This document shows, piece after piece, positions 14,275 through 21,360 of a stretch of 21,360 bases of DNA. Position 1 is the first letter of the stretch, and each line of letters opens with the position of its first letter. Under the pieces are notes generated by a model. That model was not told the DNA's origin, ran no database searches, and saw nothing but the letters and a program-made list of their open reading frames with translations. The position numbers and the translations under genes are program-made. This DNA comes from Bacteroidales bacterium UBA714. Its GTDB lineage: Bacteria; Bacteroidota; Bacteroidia; Bacteroidales; UBA932. The DNA lies in NCBI GenBank assembly GCA_002298075.1, contig DBLW01000189.1, forward strand, positions 1 through 21,360, given 5' to 3'.

Positions 14275-16467
14275 CTAATGAATCCAGACCGTAAGGCCGG
14301 CCATCACGATTGAAACCATGCTCATAAGCTTGATTAGAATGTTTAGTGACGGCCCTGAAGTATCTTTGAAAGGATCACCTACCGTATCACCCGTCACGGT
14401 AGCCTTGTGTGCCTCGGAGTTCTTTCCTCCAAGATGGCCTTCCTCCACATATTTCTTGGCATTGTCCCATGCACCTCCAGAATTGGCCATGAATACGGCC
14501 AGCACGAAACCGCTTCCGAGACCTCCGATAAGCAGTCCCATAACACCTGCTACGCCAAGCAGCAAACCGACAAGTACCGGAACCATAATCGCAATAAGGG
14601 ACGGAACAAGCATCTCACGCTGCGCACCCTTGGTTGAAATTTCAACACAACGGGCATAATCCGGAGTCGTCTCCCTTGTCAATATGCCTTTTATCTCACG
14701 GAATTGACGACGTACTTCCGTCACCATGCTCTGAGCAGCGCGTCCTACGGCATTCATTGTAAGCCCGCAGAAAAGGAAAGACATCATTGCTCCTATGAAC
14801 ACTCCCACCAGAACAACAGGATTCATCAAATCAACATGATAGTAGGCCATGATATCCGGAATGGTTGCCTGAGCGGCATCAACGACTTCACCGGAAACAT
14901 TCACTATCTGCTTTCCGATGTGGGAAAGTCCTATTTTTATTTCTTCTATATATGATGCAAGAAGAGCCAGGCCTGTAAGGGCAGCGGAGCCTATGGCAAA
15001 TCCCTTTCCGGTCGCGGCAGTGGTATTTCCAAGGGCATCAAGCACATCGGTACGTTTACGTACTTCCGGGTCAAGCCCGCTCATCTGAGCATTTCCGCCG
15101 GCATTGTCAGCTATAGGCCCATATGCATCAGTTGCAAGAGTGATTCCGAGAGTGGAGAGCATGCCGACTGCCGCAATTCCGATTCCATAAAGCCCGAGAC
15201 TCAGGCTTTGAGCGGAGAAAGAAAGGTCAAACCCGTTGGCACAAAGATATGCAAGCAAGATTGCAACAGCTATGGTCACCACCGGTATGGCAGTTGAAAG
15301 CATGCCCAAGCCGACACCGGAGATAATTACAGTAGCAGGTCCAGTCTCTGCACTTTCTGCCAATTTTTGGGTCGGACGATAAGAATGCGAGGTATAATAT
15401 TCGGTAGACTGGCCTATTATGACGCCTGCAACAAGCCCCGTCACAACAGAAAGCGATATCTGCCACCAGTTCTCCATGCCAAGAAGCCACATTATAAGGA
15501 ATGTCGCCCCCGCAATGAGAATGGAACTGAAATTCGTACCGAGACTCAATGACCTCAGAAGCTGCTTCATACCGGCACCTTCTTTCGTGCGCACCATGTA
15601 TATTCCGATAATGGACAGTACAACTCCGACGGCTGCAATCAGCATAGGGGCAAATATTGCACGCAACTGCAGGTCAGTCCCTCCTACATAATAGGCAGAA
15701 GCGCCAAGAGCACATGTAGCCAATATGGATCCGCAATAAGACTCATAAAGGTCAGCTCCCATTCCGGCGACATCTCCCACATTGTCACCCACATTGTCGG
15801 CAATGGTTGCCGGATTGCGCGGGTCATCTTCAGGAATGCCGGCCTCGACTTTGCCGACAAGGTCTGCTCCAACATCAGCCGCCTTAGTATAAATTCCGCC
15901 TCCTACACGTGCAAAAAGCGCCTGTGTAGAGGCTCCCATACCGAATGTCAACATGGTAGTGGTTATAATCACAAGGTTGTGAGGATCATCTGCAGGATAG
16001 AAACTTGAAAGTATCAGCCACCAGATGGCGATATCAAGCAGGCCAAGCCCCACGACAGTCAGCCCCATTACGGCACCGCTGCGAAATGCCACTTTCAGAC
16101 CGGAATCAAGAGAGCGCATTGCCGCATTGGCAGTACGGGCTGATGCATAAGTAGCCGTTTTCATGCCCACAAAGCCTGCAAGCCCGGAAAAGAACCCGCC
16201 GGTAAGGAAGGCAAACGGCACCCACGGATTCTGAACTTTGCAGACATAAGCCAAAACGGCAAAAAAGACTGCCAATACAATGAAAACCACAGTCACGACT
16301 TTATATTGCTGCTTCAGGTATGCCATCGCTCCCTCCCTTACGAATCTGGCGATTTCTTTCATAGTCACAGTACCTTCACTTTCCTTCATCATCTGACGGA
16401 AAAACAAGTAGGCAAACAGCAGCGCCACAATCGAGGCAGCCAGCACAAGGTAGAACAGATTAGTCAT
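14275..16467 (-). CDS. hppA: Membrane-bound ion-pumping pyrophosphatase (K+-dependent type)
   Basis: An integral membrane enzyme that couples PPi hydrolysis to H+ and/or Na+ export; Bacteroides relatives have been shown to pump both ions. The 730 aa protein has about 16 hydrophobic segments and all pyrophosphate-binding blocks: DVGADLVGKVE (about 198-208) with the following EDDPRNPATIADNVGDNVGD, DNAGGNAQM (454-462) and GDTVGDPFKDTSGPSLN (693-709). In GNTTAATGKG (480-489) the residue after GNTT is Ala, where K+-independent enzymes have Lys, so K+ activation is predicted. The frame opens at 16530, but MTNLFYLVLAAS at 16467 is the natural N-terminus: the extra 21 residues overlap the promoter leader and are not membrane-like. 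Single-gene transcript with its own promoter and terminator. Confidence 0.97.
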   Translation of the reverse strand: MTNLFYLVLAASIVALLFAYLFFRQMMKESEGTVTMKEIARFVREGAMAYLKQQYKVVTVVFIVLAVFFAVLAYVCKVQNPWVPFAFLTGGFFSGLAGFVGMKTATYASARTANAAMRSLDSGLKVAFRSGAVMGLTVVGLGLLDIAIWWLILSSFYPADDPHNLVIITTTMLTFGMGASTQALFARVGGGIYTKAADVGADLVGKVEAGIPEDDPRNPATIADNVGDNVGDVAGMGADLYESYCGSILATCALGASAYYVGGTDLQLRAIFAPMLIAAVGVVLSIIGIYMVRTKEGAGMKQLLRSLSLGTNFSSILIAGATFLIMWLLGMENWWQISLSVVTGLVAGVIIGQSTEYYTSHSYRPTQKLAESAETGPATVIISGVGLGMLSTAIPVVTIAVAILLAYLCANGFDLSFSAQSLSLGLYGIGIAAVGMLSTLGITLATDAYGPIADNAGGNAQMSGLDPEVRKRTDVLDALGNTTAATGKGFAIGSAALTGLALLASYIEEIKIGLSHIGKQIVNVSGEVVDAAQATIPDIMAYYHVDLMNPVVLVGVFIGAMMSFLFCGLTMNAVGRAAQSMVTEVRRQFREIKGILTRETTPDYARCVEISTKGAQREMLVPSLIAIMVPVLVGLLLGVAGVMGLLIGGLGSGFVLAVFMANSGGAWDNAKKYVEEGHLGGKNSEAHKATVTGDTVGDPFKDTSGPSLNILIKLMSMVSIVMAGLTVWIH

Positions 16468-16527
16468 AATGCTATGTTTTGTTGTTATGTGCAGAACGTT
16501 GCAGGCCCGGAACCAATGCCGGAATGA

Positions 16528-16558
16528 CAAATTTATTTAGTTTATTGATAAAAACAAG
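16528..16558 (-). promoter_or_regulatory. Promoter of hppA
   Basis: On the minus strand CTTG (16555-16558) and TAAATTTG (16528-16535) are separated by 19 nt, a near-consensus Bacteroidota promoter. Transcription would start near 16522, leaving a leader of about 55 nt and excluding the ATG at 16530 as start. Confidence 0.6.
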
Positions 16559-16643
16559 CCCTCTCGAGTATCATTTTTAAGCAAATTGGTGCAATATTTT
16601 AACAAACTTTAAATAAAAGTAAGCATCCATTGACTTTTTTGTT

Positions 16644-16651
16644 ATCTTTGC
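16644..16651 (+). promoter_or_regulatory. -7 promoter element facing rplQ's 3' end
   Basis: TATCTTTG matches TAnnTTTG exactly and is preceded by TTGACTTTTTTG. No ideal TTTG sits 19-20 nt upstream. No protein gene on the + strand follows it, hence the candidate small RNA below. Confidence 0.45.
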
Positions 16652-16656
16652 AATGT

Positions 16657-16764
16657 TCCGGATTTTGGTCAACCGGACAATTCCTCTCCAACAACAAGAA
16701 ACCGGCAATCAGACATTGCATGACATACAAAAACCGGACACCTGAAAAGGCATCCGGTTTTATT
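16657..16764 (+). ncRNA. Candidate small RNA between hppA and rplQ
   Basis: A transcript from the TATCTTTG box at 16644-16651 would begin near 16657 and run about 105 nt to the terminator at 16729-16764, which has a T-run in this orientation (TTTTATT). The 5' end can form a hairpin TCCGG (16658-16662)/CCGGA (16674-16678). The 9-mer AACCGGACA occurs twice (16672-16680, 16732-16740). No convincing protein frame is present in it. Chance placement of a -7 box next to the rplQ terminator is the main alternative. Confidence 0.35.
16729..16764 (-). terminator. Bidirectional terminator after rplQ
   Basis: Perfect arms AAAACCGGA (16730-16738) and TCCGGTTTT (16753-16761) enclose an inner CCT-GAAA-AGG hairpin with a GNRA-type tetraloop, separated by a symmetric CA/CA internal loop. 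On the minus strand the stem is followed by TTTTTGT and closes the ribosomal protein operon about 35 bp after the rplQ stop. On the plus strand it is followed by TTTTATT. Confidence 0.85.
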
Positions 16765-16798
16765 ATGTGCAGTCTGTATGACTGCCGTGATTGTCTGA

Positions 16799-17266
16799 TT
16801 ACTCAGCTGCTGGTGCCTCTGCTGCAGGAGCAGCCTCGGCAGCCTTCTTCGAGCTGCGGCGTGTTGTCTTCTTGGCAGCCTTAGGAGCAGCCGAAGCAAG
16901 AGCAGCCTCGTTGAAATCAACGAGCTCGATGAGAGCCATGTCAGCACCGTCACCATGACGGAAACCAGTCTTAAGGACACGTGTGTATCCGCCTGGACGA
17001 TCAGCGATCTTAGGAGCGATCGTACGGAAGAGCTCTGTTACGGCCTCCTTGTTCTTGAGATAGCTGAACACGACACGACGTGAGTTAGTCGAATCGTCTT
17101 TTGACTTGGTGATAAGCGGTTCAACATAAACCTGCAGAGCCTTAGCCTTGGCAACAGTAGTCACGATTCTCTTGTGCTGAATCAGTGAGGTAGCCATGTT
17201 GGCGAGGAGAGCTTTACGATGACCACTCTTGCGACCAAGGTGGTTGATTGCTTTATTATGCCTCAT
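16799..17266 (-). CDS. rplQ: 50S ribosomal protein L17
   Basis: L17 binds 23S rRNA near the exit-tunnel side of the large subunit. The 155 aa protein begins MRHNKAINHLGRKSGHR and has the family core to about residue 120 (TLVTTVAKAKA-like segment, then GYTRVLKTGFRHGDGADMALIELV). The last 30 residues are a low-complexity tail made almost only of Ala, Lys, Glu and Pro, giving a longer protein than the roughly 125 aa of E. coli; such tails are seen in Bacteroidota. Last gene of the operon, 5 bp after rpoA. Confidence 0.97.
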   Translation of the reverse strand: MRHNKAINHLGRKSGHRKALLANMATSLIQHKRIVTTVAKAKALQVYVEPLITKSKDDSTNSRRVVFSYLKNKEAVTELFRTIAPKIADRPGGYTRVLKTGFRHGDGADMALIELVDFNEAALASAAPKAAKKTTRRSSKKAAEAAPAAEAPAAE

Positions 17267-17271
17267 ATTGC

Positions 17272-18279
17272 TTAAACGTTCTTTTTCTTAGGTTCAATAT
17301 TATACTTGGTGACATCCATTCCGAATGAGAGCTTCATCTTCTCCACAAGCAGGTCAATCTCATTGAGTGATTTGCGGCCGAAGTTCCTGAACTTCATGAG
17401 CTCAGCCCTTGAATAAGAAACAAGGTCTGCAAATGTATCAATGTCTGCCGCCTTCAGACAGTTGTATGCCCTCACAGAGAGTCCCATGTCAGAAAGCTTG
17501 GTAAGAAGCAGATGTCTCAGGTGGAGTGACTCCTCGTCAAGCTCCTTTGACTCAGACTCGATTGAACTTTCAAGAGAAAGCTTCTTGTCGTCTGTGAAAA
17601 GCTTGAAGTGATAAATCAGAATGTTAGCAGCCTCCTGAAGAGCTATGTTAGGAGTGATGGAACCATCGGTCACAATCTCCAGGTTAAGCTTTTCATAATC
17701 GGTCTTCTGCTCTACACGCCAGTTCTCCACGGTCCAGTTAACGTTCTTGATCGGAGTATAGATGGCATCTACCGGAATGGTTCCGATAGGAGCATCAGAG
17801 TCCCTGTTCTCGTCAGCCGGAACGAAACCGCGTCCTTTGCTGACAACAAGAGTCATCTCGATCTTCACAGCCGGCTCGAGGGAGCAGATGTGCAGTTCAG
17901 GGTTAAGCACCTTGAAAGAAGACAATCCTTTTGAGATGTCCTCAGCGGTAAACTCCTGCTTGCCGCTGATCACGATGTTTGCTACCTCTGAGTCAACAGT
18001 CTCCACCATTCTCTTGAAACGAACCTGCTTGAGGTTGAGGATGATGTCCTGCATACCCTCGATCACGCCGGGGATCGGAGCGAACTCCTGATCAACACCG
18101 GAAACTTTGACCGATGTGATAGCAAAACCTTCCAGAGAAGACAATAAGATACGACGGAGTGCATTGCCGATAGTCTGTCCGTATCCAGGCTCCAACGGTC
18201 TGAATTCGAAACGGCCTACGGTGTCTGTTCCTTCGAGCATTATCACCTTGTCCGGTTTCTGAAATGCCAAGATTGCCAT
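17272..18279 (-). CDS. rpoA: RNA polymerase subunit alpha
   Basis: The alpha dimer nucleates assembly of RNA polymerase through its N-terminal domain, and its C-terminal domain contacts UP elements and activators. In 335 aa: the N-terminal domain (1 to about 235) has PLEPGYGQTIGNALRRILLSSL, identical in pattern to the beta-binding region, and the C-terminal domain (about 255-325) has LSVRAYNCLKAADI and FRNFGRKSLNEI, the helix-hairpin-helix DNA-binding surface. Length and position between rpsD and rplQ are standard. Confidence 0.98.
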   Translation of the reverse strand: MAILAFQKPDKVIMLEGTDTVGRFEFRPLEPGYGQTIGNALRRILLSSLEGFAITSVKVSGVDQEFAPIPGVIEGMQDIILNLKQVRFKRMVETVDSEVANIVISGKQEFTAEDISKGLSSFKVLNPELHICSLEPAVKIEMTLVVSKGRGFVPADENRDSDAPIGTIPVDAIYTPIKNVNWTVENWRVEQKTDYEKLNLEIVTDGSITPNIALQEAANILIYHFKLFTDDKKLSLESSIESESKELDEESLHLRHLLLTKLSDMGLSVRAYNCLKAADIDTFADLVSYSRAELMKFRNFGRKSLNEIDLLVEKMKLSFGMDVTKYNIEPKKKNV

Positions 18280-18306
18280 ATTAATTCTTTTTTGGGGTGT
18301 TAATCA

Positions 18307-18909
18307 TTACTTAGAATACAACTCGACGATAAGCTGCTCGTTGATGTTCTCCGGAATCTCTGTCCTTACAGGAACATTGAGATACTTTCCGGTGAGAGCT
18401 TTTGCGTCAAATTCTATCCATGAGTACTTGGCCGCAGATGCCACGCTGTTTGCAATGACCTCAAGGCTCTTTGACCTCTCTCTGACAGCAACTACATCAC
18501 CCGGCTTAACAAGAGCTGAAGGGATGTTGCAGACTACACCGTTGAGAGTGATGTGAGCATGTGAGACAAGCTGACGGGCAGCAGCTCTTGTAGGAGCGAC
18601 ACCCATACGGTACACGATGTTGTCGAGACGGGACTCGAGAAGGATCACGAGGTTCTCACCTTTCTGGCCCTTCATGCGTGAAGCTTTCTCATAGAGATTG
18701 CGGAACTGCCTCTCGAGAAGACCATAAGTATATTTAACCTTCTGCTTCTCCTTGAGCTGAATACCGTACTCTGATTTCTTTTTGCGCTTGCTTGCAAGTC
18801 CGTGCTGTCCCGGAGGATAATTCCTTTTCTCAAAGTCCTTGTCTGTTCCGAAAATCGGCTCGCCGAACTTACGTGCGATCTTAGTGCTTGGTCCAGTATA
18901 TCTTGCCAT
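18307..18909 (-). CDS. rpsD: 30S ribosomal protein S4, zinc-free form
   Basis: S4 starts assembly of the 16S 5' domain. The 200 aa protein starts MARYTGPSTKIARKFGEPIFG: the four cysteines of the N-terminal zinc knuckle found in the zinc-binding form are missing, as is usual in Bacteroidota. The S4 RNA-binding domain (RLDNIVYRMGVAPTRAAARQLVSH, here broken over residues about 92-115, with HAHITLNG) is intact. It lies 27 bp upstream of rpoA. Confidence 0.98.
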   Translation of the reverse strand: MARYTGPSTKIARKFGEPIFGTDKDFEKRNYPPGQHGLASKRKKKSEYGIQLKEKQKVKYTYGLLERQFRNLYEKASRMKGQKGENLVILLESRLDNIVYRMGVAPTRAAARQLVSHAHITLNGVVCNIPSALVKPGDVVAVRERSKSLEVIANSVASAAKYSWIEFDAKALTGKYLNVPVRTEIPENINEQLIVELYSK

Positions 18910-18938
18910 AGTAGTATATCCTTTAAAATGTTACAAAA

Positions 18939-19328
18939 TTAAACTTTACGACGGCCTTTTGGTCTACAGCCATTGTGTGGCATTGGAGTAACGTCGATGA
19001 TCTCTGTAACCTCGATACCTGCACCATGGATAGTTCTGATTGCTGACTCACGTCCGGCACCAGGACCTTTCACGTATGCTTTCACCTTGCGGAGTCCAAG
19101 GTCGTATGCAGTCTTTGCAGCATCCTCAGCTGCTACCTGAGCTGCGTAAGGAGTGTTCTTCTTTGAACCCCTGAAGCCGCTCTTACCTGCAGATGACCAG
19201 CTGATGACCTGACCGATACTGTTTGTAAGGGTAACGATCACGTTATTGAAGGTTGATGAAATATGGGCCTCGCCATAAGCTTCAACCTTGACAACTCTCT
19301 TCTTAGTTGATGTTGTTTTCTTTGCCAT
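18939..19328 (-). CDS. rpsK: 30S ribosomal protein S11
   Basis: S11 lies on the platform of the small subunit near the mRNA exit. The 129 aa protein has a basic N-terminus followed by the S11 core (EAHISSTFNNVIVTLTN, SAGKSGFRGSKKNTPYAAQ) and the C-terminal signature TPMPHNGCRPKGRRKV. Length is normal. It sits 12 bp after rpsM and 29 bp before rpsD. Confidence 0.98.
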   Translation of the reverse strand: MAKKTTSTKKRVVKVEAYGEAHISSTFNNVIVTLTNSIGQVISWSSAGKSGFRGSKKNTPYAAQVAAEDAAKTAYDLGLRKVKAYVKGPGAGRESAIRTIHGAGIEVTEIIDVTPMPHNGCRPKGRRKV

Positions 19329-19340
19329 AATTCATCTCAA

Positions 19341-19718
19341 TTATTTAGTTGCCTTCTTCTTGTTTGCAACAGTTTTCTTCTTACCCTTTCTTGTACGGGC
19401 ATTGTTCTTGGTGCTCTGTCCGCGTACCGGAAGACCGATACGATGGCGGATTCCTCTGTAGCAACCGATATCCATCAGACGCTTGATGTTCATCTGGATA
19501 GTTGAGCGGAGCTCTCCTTCGATCTTGTACTCGTTAGCGATAACGCTACGGATGCCTGAGATCTGCTCGTCGTTCCACTCACCAACTTTTGTATCGAAAT
19601 CAATTTCGAGCTGAGAAAGGATCTTCCTTGCAGAGCTGCGACCGATACCGAAGATATAGGTAAGACCTATCTCTCCTCTTTTGTTGTTAGGTAAATCAAC
19701 ACCGGCTATTCTTGCCAT
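19341..19718 (-). CDS. rpsM: 30S ribosomal protein S13
   Basis: S13 is in the head of the small subunit and contacts the P-site tRNA and intersubunit bridge B1. The 125 aa protein shows MARIAGVDLPNNKRGEIGLTY, the helix-two-turn-helix region YIFGIGRSSARKIL, and the C-terminal signature GIRHRIGLPVRGQSTKNNAR followed by a lysine-rich tail that contacts tRNA. Standard place after rpmJ. Confidence 0.98.
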   Translation of the reverse strand: MARIAGVDLPNNKRGEIGLTYIFGIGRSSARKILSQLEIDFDTKVGEWNDEQISGIRSVIANEYKIEGELRSTIQMNIKRLMDIGCYRGIRHRIGLPVRGQSTKNNARTRKGKKKTVANKKKATK

Positions 19719-19754
19719 AATTATCTTAACTTTATTTGTTTATACAACTAAAAA

Positions 19755-19871
19755 TTATCCCTGGCGCATCTTGAATTTAGGATTCTTTTTGCAGATCACG
19801 TAGAGACGACCCTTACGCTTCACGATCTTGCAGTCCTCGCTGCGCTTCTTGATGGATGCTTTTACTTTCAT
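19755..19871 (-). CDS. rpmJ: 50S ribosomal protein L36 with a degenerate zinc site
   Basis: A 38 aa protein found by reading the gap between infA and rpsM: it begins MKVKASIKKRSEDCKIVKRK and ends NPKFKMRQG. L36 is a small zinc-ribbon protein of the large subunit. Compared with the E. coli ligands (Cys11, Cys14, Cys27, His33), this protein keeps Cys14 and Cys27 but has Ser11 and Phe33, so zinc binding is unlikely or altered. It starts 12 bp after the infA stop. Confidence 0.97.
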   Translation of the reverse strand: MKVKASIKKRSEDCKIVKRKGRLYVICKKNPKFKMRQG

Positions 19872-19883
19872 TTTCTTAACGTT

Positions 19884-20102
19884 TTATTTGTATCTGAAAG
19901 AAATTCTTCCTTTTGATAAATCATAAGGTGACATCTCAACTTTAACCCTGTCACCAGGCAGGATTTTGATATAATTCATCCTCATCTTGCCTGAGATGTG
20001 AGCAATGATGACGTGACCGTTCTCGAGTTCAACTTTGAACATCGCGTTCGGAAGAGTCTCTACAATGACTCCTTCCTGTTCAATTGCTGATTGTTTTGGC
20101 AT
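19884..20102 (-). CDS. infA: Translation initiation factor IF-1
   Basis: IF-1 occupies the A site of the 30S subunit during initiation. The 72 aa OB-fold protein shows EQEGVIVETLPNAMFKVEL, NGHVIIAHISGKMRMNYIK and LPGDRVKVEMSPYDLSKGRI, all diagnostic. It lies 11 bp after map and 12 bp before rpmJ. Confidence 0.98.
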   Translation of the reverse strand: MPKQSAIEQEGVIVETLPNAMFKVELENGHVIIAHISGKMRMNYIKILPGDRVKVEMSPYDLSKGRISFRYK

Positions 20103-20113
20103 CGATAATCACT

Positions 20114-20893
20114 TTAAAATTTAACATTATTCTCAATGAAGTCAAAGGAAGACAACAGTTCAGCCTGGCCTTTTCTGACAACAACCGTAAGCTCGAAGTG
20201 CGCTGACTTTGCATGGTCCTCAGTGTGTACTGCCCAACCGTTTCGTGCCAAATACACATTTCTGGTCCCCGCATTAATCATCGGTTCGATACAGATTGTC
20301 ATTCCATCAATAAGCCTTATGCCCTGGCCCTTCCTTCCATAATTCGGAACTCCCGGGTTTTCGTGCATATTCTTACCGATTCCGTGTCCTTCAAGTTCGC
20401 GGACTACGGAGAACCCGAATGACTCAGCATACGTTTGCACCGCGTGTCCAATATCGCCAATCCTGTTTCCGGCAACCGCAGCGGCAATACCCCTGTAAAG
20501 GGATTCCTTGGTAACGTCAAGAAGCTTCCTGGTCTGTGCATCAACCTCTCCTACAGGAAAAGTATATGCAGAGTCTCCATTATAGCCTTTATAGAACGTA
20601 CCGCAGTCAACTGAAACGATGTCCCCCTCGCGAAGGACGTAATCCGACGGAAATCCATGGACTACCACATCATTCACAGAGATACAGAGTGCTGCAGGAA
20701 AGCCGTCATACCCCAAGAAACTCGGGACAGCTCCGTGGTCACGGATAAAGGTCTCGGCCACCCTATTCAACTCAAGAGTTGTCACACCAGGGGCAACCAT
20801 CTTTCCGACCTCAGCCAATGTACGGGAAACGAGAATCCCGTTCTCCCGCATCAGCGCTATCTCTTCTTCTGTCTTTGGCCTTATCATCTTCAA
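20114..20893 (-). CDS. map: Methionine aminopeptidase, type I
   Basis: Removes the initiator Met from nascent proteins with small second residues. The 259 aa pita-bread-fold enzyme has all five metal ligands: Asp96 (VSVDCG), Asp107 (NGDSAY), His170 (EGHGIG), Glu203 (CIEPM) and Glu234 (AHFELT), plus catalytic His79 in VVHGFPS. There is no N-terminal SH3-binding extension, so it is the bacterial type Ia length. It lies 16 bp after secY, the usual Bacteroidota order. Confidence 0.98.
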   Translation of the reverse strand: MKMIRPKTEEEIALMRENGILVSRTLAEVGKMVAPGVTTLELNRVAETFIRDHGAVPSFLGYDGFPAALCISVNDVVVHGFPSDYVLREGDIVSVDCGTFYKGYNGDSAYTFPVGEVDAQTRKLLDVTKESLYRGIAAAVAGNRIGDIGHAVQTYAESFGFSVVRELEGHGIGKNMHENPGVPNYGRKGQGIRLIDGMTICIEPMINAGTRNVYLARNGWAVHTEDHAKSAHFELTVVVRKGQAELLSSFDFIENNVKF

Positions 20894-20909
20894 TGAACTT
20901 CTTTTGAGA

Positions 20910-21360
20910 TTACATGCCGGAACGTCCTTTCAGACGACCGGTCTTCATCAGTCCGTCATAGTGACGCATCAGAAGGTGGCTTTCAATCTGCTGGAGAGTG
21001 TCCAGAACAACACCCACGAGAATAAGGAGGGATGTACCTCCATAGAAGCTCGCGAACTGGTTGTTCACTCCGCAAAGCATTGCAAATGCAGGGAGAATGG
21101 CAATCATTGCAAGGAAAATGGAACCGGGAAGAGTTACCCTTGACATAACCGAGTCAATGAACTCCGCGGTTTTCTTTCCCGGCTTCACTCCAGGGATGAA
21201 TCCGCCGTTCTTTCTCATATCATCAGCCATCATGGTAGGGTTTACCGTAACGGCAGTATAGAAATATGTGAAAAGTACTACGAGGATTGCAAATACAGCG
21301 TTATACCAGAAACCGGTATAGTTGCTCATTACGGCAGCAAAGCCCTGAGTTGCCTCAAAC
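20910..21360 (-). CDS. secY: Protein translocase subunit SecY (C-terminal part, cut by window edge)
   Basis: SecY is the central pore of the Sec translocon in the inner membrane. Only about the last 149 residues are in the window; the frame is open to the right edge (reading FEATQGFAAV before the Met at 21329), so the start lies outside. The part seen includes the membrane segment near AILVVLFTYFYTAV, the cytoplasmic loop with NGGFIPGVKPGK (the conserved loop that contacts SecA and ribosomes), two more hydrophobic segments, and the basic tail after LQQIESHLLMRHYD. It heads the visible ribosomal operon. Confidence 0.97.
   Translation of the reverse strand, partial: FEATQGFAAVMSNYTGFWYNAVFAILVVLFTYFYTAVTVNPTMMADDMRKNGGFIPGVKPGKKTAEFIDSVMSRVTLPGSIFLAMIAILPAFAMLCGVNNQFASFYGGTSLLILVGVVLDTLQQIESHLLMRHYDGLMKTGRLKGRSGM

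Noticed and set aside
14027..14278. 83-codon frame on the + strand between the lipoprotein and hppA
   Set aside because: It crosses the hppA terminator, is lysine-rich from the A-rich spacer, and has no features of a protein family.
16468..16530. 21-residue N-terminal extension of hppA
   Set aside because: The -7 promoter box begins at 16528, so this stretch is the mRNA leader; the family starts at the membrane segment MTNLFYLVL.
1..21360. CRISPR arrays, tRNA/rRNA genes, insertion sequences, phage or defence genes
   Set aside because: No spaced identical repeats of CRISPR type, no tRNA-like cloverleaf in the gaps I read, and no transposase, integrase or known defence domain in any credible frame.

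Overview
This window looks like a chromosomal segment from a member of the Bacteroidales (phylum Bacteroidota), possibly a Rikenellaceae-like or uncultured gut lineage; the genus cannot be fixed from sequence alone. Four things point there. Promoters match the Bacteroidota pattern TTTG-N19/20-TAnnTTTG. Most genes lack a Shine-Dalgarno site. S4 is the zinc-free form and L36 has a half-lost zinc site. There is also a very large fimbrillin-like lipoprotein.

Layout, left to right. At 61-1641 (+) lies a YifB/ComM-type AAA+ ATPase. At 1899-3423 (-) is a two-gene cassette, a class I SAM methyltransferase followed by an alpha/beta hydrolase, with its own consensus promoter and a strong Shine-Dalgarno site before the second gene. 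From 3430 to 3861 is a repeat-rich intergenic region that carries tandem promoter-like elements in front of tsaE (3862-4284, +). A glycine-rich, propeller-like lipoprotein (4238-5506, -) runs tail-to-tail into tsaE and overlaps it by 47 bp.

From 10224 down to 5680 (-) is an Fe-S assembly operon with an unusual composition: sufB, pnuC, sufC, an N-terminally short sufD, and the isoprenoid gene ispE. Upstream of it is a single 1155-1158 aa fimbrillin-like lipoprotein (10423-13899, -). Next comes a membrane pyrophosphatase (hppA, 14275-16467, -) with a clear promoter and terminator. From 16799 to the right edge (-) is the end of the ribosomal protein/alpha operon: secY (partial), map, infA, rpmJ, rpsM, rpsK, rpsD, rpoA, rplQ. 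It closes with a strong bidirectional terminator.

Most of the window is housekeeping. The suf genes build Fe-S clusters, and ispE belongs to the MEP pathway, whose last two enzymes need such clusters. TsaE supports tRNA t6A synthesis, HppA turns pyrophosphate hydrolysis into an ion gradient, and the ribosomal block supplies translation. The less ordinary signals are the short SufD, pnuC inside the suf operon, the 80-bp-spaced promoter repeats with a nearly leaderless tsaE, the lipoprotein that seems to stop part-way through a repeat inside tsaE, a candidate small RNA between hppA and rplQ, and the giant lipoprotein. I did not find a convincing new defence, mobile or biosynthetic system.
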